DNA of 64,000 nucleotides from Methylomonas fluvii (GCF_014850975.1 NZ_JACXST010000002.1:744001-808000); one strand, 5' to 3'; shown: positions 16,917 to 26,070, counted from the first letter of the stretch. Numbers and translations are program-made. The notes: generated from the sequence alone by a model not told the origin.

Positions 16917-18524
16917 CTTCCAAAACTTGCCGGCTGCTTGCTGGCGATGATATTTCTCGCCGCGCAACCCGCCCTGGCCCAAGACGCCGGCAGTGCGTTG
17001 GAGCAACTACGCACCGGCAGCATGGCCGAGCGAGAGCAAGCCATCGAAACCCTGGGCAGCGACAGCAATAACCTGAAACTGCTGCAAACCCTGCAAGACG
17101 GCAAACTGTTCGACTTCAAAGCCGAAGGCAAATTGGTGTTTGCGCAGGAAAACGCCACCGGTTACCAACTCAGTGATCCGCTCAGCGGCGCGGTATTAGC
17201 AGAAGTCGAGCGCGGCGCGGTAGGCAAAATCAGCTTGAACAACAAACTACGCGGCGTGCTGCGTAAAACCATCGCGCAATTGCAGTTAAACGATACCGAT
17301 CCGGTGCTGCGCCTAATCGCGGTACAAGCATTGGCCAACGACATAGACGACAAAGCGGTGATTTTGCTACGCGATCATCTGGCCAGCGAAACCGATGCCG
17401 AGATCAAAACCGCCATCAACAAAATGCTGTTATTGCAGGACATCAACAGCCCGGAAAAAGACCAACGCATCGCCGCTATCGCCGCGTTAAAGGATCTGGA
17501 CAGTCAGGACGTGGTCAACAAACTGCAAGCGTTGATTGAGAAAGACGGTGATGGCAATTTCCTGGAAGCCGACAGTGACGTGCGCAACCTAGCCGAAGCG
17601 GCCCTAATTAAAATCCGCGACCGTATGCAAGCCTACGCAGCCCTTGAAACCGTGTTCTTCGGTTTAAGTCTAGGCGCGGTGCTGGTGTTGTCCGCGATTG
17701 GTTTGGCAATTACCTTTGGGGTGATGGGCGTCATCAACATGGCCCACGGCGAACTGATGATGCTGGGCGCTTACACCACTTATGTGATGCAACAAATCAT
17801 GCCGAATTATTTGGGCACGGCGTTGATCTTGTCCATCCCGATGGCGTTTTTGGTCGCCGCCTTGGTAGGCATCGCCATCGAGCGCGGCATCATCCGCTTC
17901 CTTTACGGCCGGCCGCTGGAAACTTTGTTAGCCACCTTCGGCGTCAGTTTATTCCTGCAACAAGCCGTGCGCTCGATCTTTTCGCCGCTGAATCGCAGCG
18001 TTTCCACGCCGGAATGGATGAGTGGCTCTTGGCAAATCAACGATTTTTTATCGCTGACCTGGAACCGGTTTTACATCCTGATCTTCTGCCTGCTGGTGTT
18101 TACTGCCCTGCTGCAAATTTTGAAACGCACCAAGCTTGGCCTGGAAGTAAGAGCCGTCGCGCAAAATCGCGGCATGGCTAGAGCGATGGGCATCCCCACC
18201 GCGCGGGTCGATGCGATGACCTTTGGTTTAGGTTCCGGGATTGCCGGCGTGGCCGGGGTAGCCTTGAGTCAGATCACCAACGTTGGACCGAACTTGGGCC
18301 AAGCCTACATCGTCGATTCGTTCATGGTGGTGGTGTTTGGTGGGGTCGGCAACTTGTTCGGAACACTGGTGGCCGGATTTTCGTTGGGTATTGCCAATAA
18401 GGTGTTGGAGCCTTATGCGGGGGCGGTGTTGGCGAAGATTTTAGTGTTGGTGTTCATTATTTTGTTTATTCAGAAGAAGCCGAGAGGATTGTTTCCGCAG
18501 AAAGGGCGGGCAGCGGAATCGTAA
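16854..18524 (+). CDS. urtB: Urea ABC transporter permease UrtB (long form)
   Basis: Membrane permease of 554-556 residues. The first 45 residues include a signal peptide (cleavage near ALAQD). Residues about 45-260 are a soluble helical-repeat region (pattern DPVLRLIAVQALAND, DQRIAAIAALKDLDS), usual for proteobacterial UrtB. The rest is the LivH-type channel with FGVMGVINMAHGELMMLGAYT. The start is ambiguous: AAGGA at 16842-16846 fits a TTG at 16854 best, while ATG codons follow at 16860 and 16863. An R-bounded cassette separates it from urtC, which is odd because urtBCDE are normally contiguous. Confidence 0.93.
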   Translation: MSMMTTTSTQAGIRAGGVFKRLPKLAGCLLAMIFLAAQPALAQDAGSALEQLRTGSMAEREQAIETLGSDSNNLKLLQTLQDGKLFDFKAEGKLVFAQENATGYQLSDPLSGAVLAEVERGAVGKISLNNKLRGVLRKTIAQLQLNDTDPVLRLIAVQALANDIDDKAVILLRDHLASETDAEIKTAINKMLLLQDINSPEKDQRIAAIAALKDLDSQDVVNKLQALIEKDGDGNFLEADSDVRNLAEAALIKIRDRMQAYAALETVFFGLSLGAVLVLSAIGLAITFGVMGVINMAHGELMMLGAYTTYVMQQIMPNYLGTALILSIPMAFLVAALVGIAIERGIIRFLYGRPLETLLATFGVSLFLQQAVRSIFSPLNRSVSTPEWMSGSWQINDFLSLTWNRFYILIFCLLVFTALLQILKRTKLGLEVRAVAQNRGMARAMGIPTARVDAMTFGLGSGIAGVAGVALSQITNVGPNLGQAYIVDSFMVVVFGGVGNLFGTLVAGFSLGIANKVLEPYAGAVLAKILVLVFIILFIQKKPRGLFPQKGRAAES

Positions 18525-18534
18525 TTCCAAAAAA

Positions 18535-18571
18535 TGTAGGTTGGGTTAGGCGTCAGCCGTAACCCAACACG
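18535..18571. repeat. Short dispersed inverted repeat (TGTAGGTTGGGTT family)
   Basis: TGTAGGTTGGGTTAG and GTAACCCAACACG form a stem. The same sequence occurs in reverse orientation at 32110-32143. Both copies sit just outside an R element, at the outer edge of cassettes 1 and 3. Confidence 0.7.
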
Positions 18572-18608
18572 AAGGCTTTTGAATTATTTAACGGCTTTTG
18601 TTTTTGTT

Positions 18609-18865
18609 GTGTCGCTGCCGCGACGGGGGTTTATTTGAAGTCGGGTCTCGGCCCGACAGCCGAGATACTTTCTTTTGCTTGGCCAAAAGAAAGTAACCAA
18701 AGAAAAGGCCGCCCCACCGCCGCTTAATCCCTGCGCTCCTCGGGTTTGAACGGGGTTGCCTGAAGGGGCTTCCCAGCCCCTGCATGCAACGCGCCGCATC
18801 CATGCGACGCCCCTAACGGGCTATTCCGTTCAAACCCTCCGGTGCTCGGCGCGGCAGAGGGGATA
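18609..18865 (+). repeat. R element copy R1 (structured repeat, forward)
   Basis: First of eight copies of a roughly 250-bp element. Its order is a GTCGC-loop-GCGAC hairpin at the outer end, interleaved stems GTCGGG/CCCGAC (18640-18657) and CTCGG/CCGAG (18647-18664), and a 12-bp hairpin TACTTTCTTTTG/CAAAAGAAAGTA (18666-18695) followed by a mirror-image purine tract. Then comes a branched domain closed by GCCGC with GCGGC. Within it GGGTTTGAACGG pairs with CCGTTCAAACCC around two smaller hairpins. The inner end is GCTCGGCGCGGCA. ORFs here are artefacts of the repeat. Confidence 0.85.
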
Positions 18866-18925
18866 GTCCTCTACCGTAATTGATGTATCGTTATGGAACC
18901 TGAAACTAGATGAGGCGCTTTAAAC

Positions 18926-19219
18926 ATGGACAAAGATCAATTGGAACGGAATTTGAACTCTGTTGGAAAGGCATGTTTTGTAGAGTTTTATGACATATTT
19001 TTTAATCTCCAAAAATATTCTCATTCTGAAGCTGCGGAAATCCTAATAAAGAATACCAACTACACCGATAAATCATGCAATTCAAGAGTGTCCCATGCGA
19101 GAGCAATAATTAGAGCGAATTTAGGAAAACGCGCTCTTGAGCTTATTGTAAATTCTCGTGCTGCGGACCCCGTTATAGAAAAAGCTCGTGAACTCATTCG
19201 AACACAAAATGGGTCGTAA
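18926..19219 (+). CDS. Small cassette protein, unknown function
   Basis: A 97-residue protein, mostly helical and charged (MDKDQLERNLNSVGKACF at the start, EKARELIRTQNGS at the end), with no membrane segment or signal peptide. Codon use and base composition are markedly more AT-rich than the flanking urt genes, which points to a different origin. GATGAGG stands upstream of the ATG as a possible ribosome site. The middle (SRVSHARAIIRANLGKRALELI) could be a DNA-binding helix pair, but I recognise no family. It reads in the same direction as the operon and may be transcribed from it. Confidence 0.6.
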   Translation: MDKDQLERNLNSVGKACFVEFYDIFFNLQKYSHSEAAEILIKNTNYTDKSCNSRVSHARAIIRANLGKRALELIVNSRAADPVIEKARELIRTQNGS

Positions 19220-19240
19220 GCCGGCGTAAATTCGGAAAGT

Positions 19241-19311
19241 CGTAGGGTGGGCACTTAATCGTGCCCACGCGGAACCAACCGCCAACGGTGGGCAAAGTTG
19301 CCCACCCTACG
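19241..19311. repeat. CGTAGGGTGGGCA inverted repeat
   Basis: CGTAGGGTGGGCA at the left pairs with TGCCCACCCTACG at the right, enclosing shorter GTGCCCACGC-type arms. This dispersed repeat type recurs in degenerate form at 26425-26520 and 57790-57830. Here it lies inside cassette 1. Confidence 0.75.
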
Positions 19312-19342
19312 CAATTTTGGGCGGCGGATGGTTTTAACCCCG

Positions 19343-19587
19343 TATGCCGCGCCGAGCACCGGAGTTTTTGAATGGAATAGCCCGCAGGGGCGATGCAAGG
19401 ATGCATCGCGTTGACGGAGGGGCAGGAAGCCCCTTCCGTCAACCCCATTCAAAAACTTCGGCGCGCAGGATCAAAGCGGCATCCGGGCCGCCTTTCTTTT
19501 GGATACTTTTCTTTGGCGGAGCAAAGAAAAGTATCGCGGCTGCCGGTCCGCGAACCGGCATTAAAAAAATCGTCGCGACAGCGACAC
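19343..19587 (-). repeat. R element copy R2 (reverse)
   Basis: Reverse-orientation partner of R1. Nearly every stem has changed on both sides relative to R1: GCCGGT/ACCGGC for the first interleaved stem, CGCGG/CCGCG for the second, TACTTTTCTTTG/CAAAGAAAAGTA for the tall hairpin, GTTTTTGAATGG/CCATTCAAAAAC for the long stem, and GCGATGCA/TGCATCGC for the last hairpin. The structure is therefore kept while the sequence drifts. Confidence 0.85.
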
Positions 19588-19603
19588 CAAACCAGGCAGT
19601 CAC

Positions 19604-20718
19604 ATGAAACTACAAGATCTGACTAAAGACAAAACCTACACCACCGTGCTACTCGCCCTAGCAAGCGTTACCCTATTAATCCCCCTCTGCAACCTAATCT
19701 TCCCCGAAGACTCCGCGTTGCATTTCTCGGCTTATAGCGTGTCCCTCATCGGCAAATACCTAACCTTCGCCCTGCTCGGCCTGTCGCTGGACATGGTCTG
19801 GGGCTACGCCGGCATTCTGGTCCTTGGCCAAGGCGCGTTCTTCGCCTTGGGCGGCTATGCCATGGGCATGTATCTGATGCGGCAGATCGGCACGCGAGGC
19901 GTGTACGGCAACGCCGAGCTGCCCGACTTCATGGTGTTCCTGAACTGGACCGAGCTACCCTGGTATTGGTACGGCTTCGAGAATTTCGGCTTTGCGATGC
20001 TGATGGTACTACTGGCGCCGGGCTTGCTGGCCTTTGTGTTCGGTTGGCTGGCCTTCCGTTCGCGGGTCACCGGCGTGTACTTGTCCATCATCACCCAAGC
20101 GCTGACTTACGCCTTGTTGCTGGCCTTTTTCCGCAACGAAATGGGTTTCGGCGGCAATAACGGCCTGACCGATTTCAAAGACATCCTGGGCTTCAACATT
20201 CAATCCGAAGCCGTCCGCTCCGTCTTATTAATGATGACCGGCCTCAGCCTGATCGGCGCCTTGCTGCTGTGCCGCTGGATTGTGAATAGCAAACTGGGCC
20301 GCGTCGTCACGGCGATTCGCGATCAGGAATCGCGGGTGCGCTTCCTGGGCTACCGGGTGGAATTGTTCAAGCTGTGGGTGTTCGTATTCGCGGCGATGCT
20401 GGCCGGTCTGGCCGGGGCGTTGTACGTGCCGCAAGTCGGCATCATCAACCCCAGCGAATTTTCGCCGCTCAACTCTTTGGAAATCGTCATCTGGGTCGCG
20501 GTCGGTGGCCGCGGCACCTTGTACGGCGCCATTATCGGCGCGGTGCTGGTGAATTACGCCAAAACCGTCTTGACCGGCTTGATGCCGGACGCTTGGCTGT
20601 TTTGCCTGGGCGGCGCCTTCATTCTGGTGACCTTGTTAATGCCCGACGGCATCGTCGGATTACTGCGCCGCCGCGCCAAACCTAAACCTACTCTTAACGC
20701 TACCGGAGGACAACCGGC

Positions 20719-20722
<4 letters not shown>
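19604..20722 (+). CDS. urtC: Urea ABC transporter permease UrtC
   Basis: Membrane permease of 372 residues, LivM/UrtC type, with about nine membrane segments. Landmarks are LVLGQGAFFALGGYAMGMYLM, LSIITQALTYALLLAFF and the coupling loop AIRDQESRVRFLGYRVE. It starts 16 bases beyond the end of R2, so its upstream sequence and any ribosome site come from the cassette edge (no strong Shine-Dalgarno is visible). Its stop overlaps the urtD start by four bases. Expression presumably depends on read-through of cassette 1 or on a promoter within it. Confidence 0.94.
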
Positions 20723-21524
<802 letters not shown>

Positions 21525-21528
<4 letters not shown>

Positions 21529-22301
21529 TGTTAAACATTAGCGCACTGCAACAATACTACGGCGCCAGCCACACCCTGTGGGACCTGGATTTGAGCGTGC
21601 CACAAGGCGCGTGCGTCTGTCTGATGGGCCGTAACGGCGTCGGTAAAACCACGTTACTTAAAGCCATCATGGGCCTGCTGCCGGTGGCCGACGGCAGCAT
21701 CCAATTCGACGGCGTGGAACTGGCCAAAGCCAAAGCCGAATCCCGCGCCGAGTTGGGCATCGGTTACGTTCCGCAGGGCCGGGAAATCTTTCCATTGCTG
21801 ACCGTGGAAGAAAACCTGAAAACCGGCCTGCGCGCCGCTAACAAACACGGCATAAAGAAAGTCCCAGACAGCATTTTCGAAATCTTTCCGGTGCTGAAAC
21901 AAATGCTGAAACGCCGCGGCGGCGACTTGTCCGGCGGCCAGCAACAGCAATTGGCGATTGGTCGGGCCTTGGTTTTGAATCCACGTTTATTGATCCTGGA
22001 CGAACCCACCGAAGGCATCCAGCCCAACATCGTCAGTGAAATTGGCGACGTGATTATCCGCTTGAACAAATCGCGCGGAGTCACCACGCCAAGCCCCAAA
22101 CCGGAAACCGGCGAAATCCATCAAGCCATCGACCGCATCCACAAAGAACTGGGCGTAACCGTGTTGTTGGTGGAACAAAAACTGCCGTTCGCCCGCAAAG
22201 TGGCCAATCAGTTTTGCATCATGGACCGGGGCCGGCATGTAGCCGTGGGGGCAATGAATGAGTTGGCCGACGATATGGTCAAACGTTACCTCACAGTCTG
22301 A
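21525..22301 (+). CDS. urtE: Urea ABC transporter ATPase UrtE with an internal insertion
   Basis: ATPase of 258 residues with Walker A GRNGVGKTT, a complete signature LSGGQQQQLAIGRAL and Walker B LILDEPTEGIQP. It is about 28 residues longer than its paralogue at 12997. The extra residues lie after the D-loop, around positions 186-207 (GVTTPSPKPETGEIHQAI), between the DEPTEGIQP segment and the VTVLLVEQ strand. The insertion is in frame and reads as a flexible linker plus helix, so the protein is probably functional. It ends the urt gene set, followed by a GC-rich hairpin and a small membrane protein. Confidence 0.94.
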
Positions 22302-22306
22302 AAATT

Positions 22307-22327
22307 CCCCGCTTTGCAAAAGCGGGG
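22307..22327 (+). terminator. Hairpin after urtE
   Basis: CCCCGCTTT (22307-22315) pairs with AAAGCGGGG (22319-22327) over a 3-base loop. No immediate T run follows, so it may be an mRNA 3'-protecting stem or a weak attenuator rather than a full terminator. Confidence 0.5.
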
Positions 22328-22397
22328 CTAGAGGAGATTTTTCAAAACGGGCTTAGCCCACCGTGTTAATTCAACGCAGGATCAGGGAGAAACGAAG

Positions 22398-22703
22398 ATG
22401 AAATCCGAACAATTTATGCTGGCGGCGGGTGCTTTGTTGTTGGTGTGGTCAATGCGCAGCGAGGCACATAGCAGTTACGAAGCGATGCTGGAAGGCGGCA
22501 ACCTGTTGCAATTGACCCGCGCCGCCCTGCATCCCTTTTTTGAAGTACCGGATCTACCGACTCTACTAATCAGCGTTTTAATTTTGGGATTCGTGTTCGG
22601 CCCGGTTATATTGCACCTTATCCGCCAGCGCGACGCGCACAAAGCGCAGCATTCGCACCTGTCGGAAAAATCGGCAATCGCGCCTAAGACCAAAAACTTG
22701 TAA
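22398..22703 (+). CDS. Small two-segment membrane protein, unknown
   Basis: A 101-residue protein preceded by GGGAGAAACGAAG. It has a signal-like hydrophobic N-terminus (LAAGALLLVWSM) with a His-containing segment (SEAHSSYEAML). A clear membrane span follows (LLISVLILGFVFGPVILHLI), then a basic, His-rich tail (RQRDAHKAQHSHLS). I do not recognise the family. It lies between urtE and ureD in the operon direction, which suggests an accessory role in urea uptake or nickel handling. The histidines are compatible with metal binding but do not prove it. Confidence 0.65.
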   Translation: MKSEQFMLAAGALLLVWSMRSEAHSSYEAMLEGGNLLQLTRAALHPFFEVPDLPTLLISVLILGFVFGPVILHLIRQRDAHKAQHSHLSEKSAIAPKTKNL

Positions 22704-22715
22704 CCCCACTAAACC

Positions 22716-23567
22716 ATGCCAGCCAACTGCGCCGCTGCAGCCCATCCCACTGTCTCAACCGATACCGCGGCGTGGGAAGCCGAATTAACGCTGGGCTTTA
22801 GCCAACGCGGCGACAAAACCGCCTTGGTCAAGCGCCAGCATCGCGGCCCGCTCACCGTGCAGCGCCCATTTTATCCGGAAGGCGAAGTCTGCCACGTCTA
22901 CCTGCTGCATCCACCCGGTGGCGTAGTGGCCGGCGACCGCTTGACCATCAACGCCAGCGCCGAACCTAGCGCACATGCTCTGATCACCACGCCCGCCGCC
23001 GGCAAGTTTTATCGCAGTGGCGGCGGCAAAGCCCAGCAAACCGTCAACCTGACAGTCGCCGACAACGCCAGTCTGGAATGGCTGCCTCAGGAAACCATTG
23101 TTTACCAAGGCGCCCGCTTAAATTCCAGTATGAATATCGATCTGGCCGAGCGCGGCCGTTTTATCGGCTGGGAATTATTAGCCTTAGGCCGCCCCGCCGC
23201 CGGTGAAGGCTTTGAAAATGGCTCTGCCAACCTGAACTGGCGCATCAGTCGTGCCGGGCGTTTGCTGTACCTGGAACGCTTGCGCCTGGATGCAGCCGCC
23301 TTCCAAGCCCGCTGGGGTTTGTTTGGACATTCGGCGTGCGGGACGCTGTTTGCTTATCCCGCTACGGCTTTGCAGCTGGCTGCGGTGCAGGCATTGATAG
23401 GCGAGGAACCGAATCGCGGGGTAACCTTGATTGAGGGCTTGTTGATTTGTCGGGGATTGGATAGGCGGGCGGATTTGTTGAAGGGGTTTTTTGAGCGGGT
23501 TTGGGGATTGGTCAGGGGGGATGTGGTTGGTAAAGAGGTTTGTGCGCCTAGGATTTGGGCGACATAA
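22716..23567 (+). CDS. ureD: Urease accessory protein UreD
   Basis: UreD (UreH) is a cytoplasmic scaffold that binds apo-urease and channels nickel from UreG during activation. The 283-residue protein has the family hallmarks LTLGFSQRGDKTALVKRQHRGPLTVQRPFYPEG, here as several short blocks, plus HPPGGVVAGDRL and TTPAAGKFYRS, and LEWLPQETIVYQGA. It begins 12 bases after the small membrane gene. In most operons ureA follows at once. Here 2.5 kb of toxin-antitoxin genes and cassette 2 intervene. Confidence 0.95.
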   Translation: MPANCAAAAHPTVSTDTAAWEAELTLGFSQRGDKTALVKRQHRGPLTVQRPFYPEGEVCHVYLLHPPGGVVAGDRLTINASAEPSAHALITTPAAGKFYRSGGGKAQQTVNLTVADNASLEWLPQETIVYQGARLNSSMNIDLAERGRFIGWELLALGRPAAGEGFENGSANLNWRISRAGRLLYLERLRLDAAAFQARWGLFGHSACGTLFAYPATALQLAAVQALIGEEPNRGVTLIEGLLICRGLDRRADLLKGFFERVWGLVRGDVVGKEVCAPRIWAT

Positions 23568-23630
23568 GACGGTTTGATTTTTCTCTAGTGGATGGGTATC
23601 GTGACCACTGACATTTCCTGGGAGACCGTT

Positions 23631-23825
23631 ATGGAATTTAAAAGGCAATATATTGTTAATGAAGACAGCCAAAGAGTCGCCGTGCAACTGGATATCCATA
23701 CTTTCGAAAAGATTGAAAATGTTTTGGAAAATTATGCCTTGGTGCAGTTGATAAGCGCTGATGATAGCGAGACTTTGAGTGTCGAAGAGGCCAAAAAGTA
23801 TTACGCGGGCCTGGATAAGGCCTGA
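23631..23825 (+). CDS. Antitoxin of a RelE/ParE-type module
   Basis: A 64-residue protein preceded by GGGAG at 23620. An in-frame ATG at 23592 would give a longer form without a good ribosome site. The sequence (MEFKRQYIVNEDSQRVAVQLDIHTFEKIENVLENYALVQ, seen as overlapping short blocks) resembles Phd/RelB-like antitoxins with an N-terminal DNA-binding strand and an acidic C-terminal helix (LSVEEAKKYYAGLDKA). The stop codon overlaps the toxin start by one base. It would neutralise the toxin and repress the pair. It is located between ureD and cassette 2. Confidence 0.75.
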   Translation: MEFKRQYIVNEDSQRVAVQLDIHTFEKIENVLENYALVQLISADDSETLSVEEAKKYYAGLDKA

Positions 23826-24091
23826 TGCAGGTTGAATATCGTAAGAGGTTTTTAAAACAATTGGCCGAGTTGCCGGTTACGGTGCGACCGAAAATTGAGC
23901 AATTTGTATTTGAGGATTTAATAAAAGCCAATAGCATTTTTGAATTGGGGAAAATCGAGAAAATGCAGGGGTATGATGGTTTTTATAAAGTACGGTTTGG
24001 TGATTATCGGGTGGGGTTGGTTGTTAAGGATGATTTGGTGGTTTTGGCAACAGTGATGCATAGGAAGGAAATATATAAATTCTTTCCGTAA
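23825..24091 (+). CDS. RelE/ParE-family toxin
   Basis: An 88-residue protein of the RelE/ParE fold: MQVEYRKRFLKQLAELPVTV at the start, the central strand GFYKVRFGDYRVGL, and the terminal VVLATVMHRKEIYKFFP. The arginines in the middle strand and the HRKEIY motif are typical of ribosome-dependent mRNA interferases of this superfamily. Its start overlaps the antitoxin stop (TGATG). Toxin activity is inferred from family; ParE-type gyrase poisons look similar. Composition is more AT-rich than ureD, which fits acquisition. Confidence 0.8.
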   Translation: MQVEYRKRFLKQLAELPVTVRPKIEQFVFEDLIKANSIFELGKIEKMQGYDGFYKVRFGDYRVGLVVKDDLVVLATVMHRKEIYKFFP

Positions 24092-24100
24092 GCCTTTTAG

Positions 24101-24136
24101 CTCCCTCTCCCTTTTGGGAAAGGGTTGGGGTGAGGG
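24101..24136. repeat. Short CCCTCTCCC hairpin repeat
   Basis: CTCCCTCTCCCTTTTGGG followed by AAAGGGTTGGGGTGAGGG forms an imperfect hairpin directly before R3. It is of a type commonly dispersed in proteobacterial genomes and might also act as a terminator for the toxin gene. Confidence 0.5.
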
Positions 24137-24142
24137 AATATG

Positions 24143-24395
24143 GTGTCGCTGCCGCGACGGTTGTTTTTGATGTCGGGTCTCGGCCCGACAGCCGAGATAC
24201 TTTCTTTTGCTTGGCCAAAAGAAAGTATCCAAAGAAAAGGCCACCCCATGCTGCTTGTTTCCTGCGCTCCGAAGGGTTTGAACGGGGTTTTCGGAAGGGC
24301 TATCCCTAGCCCTCCGAAAACGAGCGGCATCCCTGCCGCTCCCCTGCGGGCTGATCCGTCCAAACCCTCCGGTGCTCGGCGCGGCATCAGGGGAT
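24143..24395 (+). repeat. R element copy R3 (forward)
   Basis: Left boundary of cassette 2. Stems match the family model: GTCGGG/CCCGAC, CTCGG/CCGAG, the 12-bp TACTTTCTTTTG hairpin, GAGCGGCA/TGCCGCTC and TTTTCGG...CCGAAAA with inner AGGGCTA/TAGCCCT. The closing stem ATGCTGC with GCGGCAT has one G-T wobble, and the long stem has one mismatch. Confidence 0.85.
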
Positions 24396-24544
24396 TAACC
24401 CATCCCGAAAAGAAAAGTCAGCAGAGAATTTTGTAAGCTAACATGAATGGTCTGTTGTAGGATGCTATCGAATCAGGTGACGCTCCGATCATGGAACTGT
24501 GCGCCTCCTTTATTCTACATATTTACGCGCCAACGGACTAAAAA

Positions 24545-25738
24545 ATGAATAATAAGCGAACAGAACTTATTGAATATATCAGGATTTTATATGCTAGACA
24601 GAGCGACAGAGATACTAAAGCAGGTATAACTTACTGGGCCGTTATGGCAGGAATAATTTATTTAGTTTTTCAGTTAATTGGGATAATTTCTCAGATTTCT
24701 GATACAGAACAAATGAAGCTGAATTTTTATTATGCTTTTAGCCAAATACATTTATTAATACTGTCTGGCTTTATTGTTTTATCATCTGATGTAAAAAAGC
24801 ATAGAAAATGAATATTTGACTATCGAATAGAAAGAGGCGAGTCTGTTTCGACCCAGCTGAAAATAATCGGTTTTGCCAATATAGGATTACCACTTTACTG
24901 TGCGAATATTTCTCAAAATATCGACATTAATGATGGCCTAGGGGAAATCCACAGGCAAATCAATTACTGGACTTTACTTCTCCTGCTTATCCTTATATTC
25001 CTGGGCTCTGCTATTAATAGCATTAAGTATAAAGAATTAAATATATCGCCTCCAGCAACAATCGTGCCTTTCAACTCTGCATGGTTTACGATTTTTACTT
25101 TATTTGCAAACACATTATTGTGGAGCTTATTCTTTGTCAATATTTATTACACCGCCAAGGAAATATACGGAAACAAACTAAATGGGCAAATTTATTCCGC
25201 AGCTTTAGATGCCTCACTTATATTATTTGGAATAACTATTTTGACCATAAAGAGCTATTCAAGGAAATATTTAAACCGTCTGTCAACACTCGAAAGAGAC
25301 ATAATCATTCATGAGATAGGCGAAAAGGAAATAGCGGAAAGGCTCCAGCATGAGCTCTTAGGTAGCTATGTTGGCGATTGGATAGAAAAACTTGTTAAAG
25401 AAGCTCAGGGACAAGCAGACAAAATAATAGAATTTTCCAAAGATGTAGAAAGCCTATTAAATGATATAAATCAAATTGATGAAAAATACATTCATGAACG
25501 AAAAGGCAGAGCCAAAGAATATATTGAATCGTTAAAATCATCCATGGAATCATATAAAAAATCTCTCAACCCTCTTATTCCCTGGCTAAAAGAGGCTGGA
25601 CTTCAGGCATCTGTTAATAAAGATGAGTTTATACAATCTTTAGTATCCTCAAGCTTGAATGAAATAGAATTAACTTTTAGCTCCGTACATCAACAGGTAA
25701 ATAAGGCCGTAGATAGGCTAGAGGAATTAGTCAAGTAA
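24545..25738 (+). pseudogene. Cassette 2 membrane/coiled-coil gene with one in-frame TGA
   Basis: One frame stays open across 398 codons except for a single TGA at 24809-24811. The first part (88 residues) has two membrane segments (GIIYLVFQLIGII, IHLLILSGFIVL). Reading continues in the same frame after the TGA through IFDYRIERGESVSTQLK, with further membrane segments (TLLLLLILIFLGSAI, FTLFANTLLWSLFFVNIYY, ALDASLILFGITIL). A long coiled-coil then runs from about 25270 to the end. A restart at GTG 25061 could make the C-terminal half separately. No family recognised. The base composition is strongly AT-rich compared with ure genes. The stop may be a nonsense mutation, a sequence error or, less likely, recoding. 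Confidence 0.65.
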
Positions 25739-25820
25739 CACGGCTGCGCAAATCTAATTAGCGAAACATAATTGGACCTACCGAGCTTAATTTGTCGACT
25801 TTTATTCCGGGACGGTTTGC

Positions 25821-26070
25821 CCCTTTTGCCGCGCCGAGCACCGAAGGGTTTGGACGGATCAGCCCGCAGGGGCGATGCAGGGATGCATCGCGTTTTCGGA
25901 GGGCTATGGATAGCCCTTCCGAAAACCCCGTTCAAATCCTTCGGAGCGCAGGATCAAAGCGGCATGGGGTGGCCTTTTCTTTAGATACTTTCTTTTGGCC
26001 ACGCAAAAGAAAGTATCGCGGTTGTCGGTCCGCGAACCGACATTTAAAAAAGCCGTCGCGCTAGCGACAC
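25821..26070 (-). repeat. R element copy R4 (reverse)
   Basis: Right boundary of cassette 2. Read on the minus strand it has GTCGGT/ACCGAC and CGCGG/CCGCG interleaved stems, the TACTTTCTTTTG/CAAAAGAAAGTA hairpin and a mirrored purine tract. GCGATGCA/TGCATCGC and the outer hairpin GTCGC-TAGC-GCGAC follow the model. Several stems differ from R3 on both strands. Confidence 0.85.

Larger units (their letters stand above)
18609..19587. mobile_element. Cassette 1: R1 - small gene - R2, inserted between urtB and urtC
   Basis: Two R copies in inverted orientation, outer ends marked by GTGTCGCTG and its complement, enclose one AT-rich gene. The unit splits the urt operon 84 bases after urtB and 16 bases before urtC. 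No transposase is encoded and no target duplication was found by eye. Mobility is inferred from the repeat boundaries and three similar insertions in the same locus. Confidence 0.6.
24143..26070. mobile_element. Cassette 2: R3 - membrane coiled-coil gene - R4, between ureD and ureA
   Basis: Same layout as cassette 1: inverted R copies with GTGTCGCT outer ends enclose one AT-rich gene reading in the operon direction. It lies 42 bases before ureA. No transposase is present. Confidence 0.6.

Noticed and set aside
18584..18803. Open frames of 60-110 codons inside the R elements (also at 19344-19626, 24018-24436, 25772-26064, 29893-30291, 31741-32083, 51417-51687, 61606-62188)
   Set aside because: They occur in several frames and both strands of every copy, follow the repeat boundaries, and change with stem-preserving substitutions rather than codon-preserving ones. 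They are repeat artefacts.
18609..19587. Integron-type gene cassettes with attC sites
   Set aside because: Integron cassettes have one attC per gene in direct orientation, and the R elements lack the recognisable attC core sites. The R pairs are inverted and no integrase is present.
24809..24811. Selenocysteine at the cassette 2 TGA
   Set aside because: No selenoprotein family match and no convincing insertion hairpin right after the codon; a nonsense mutation or error is simpler.
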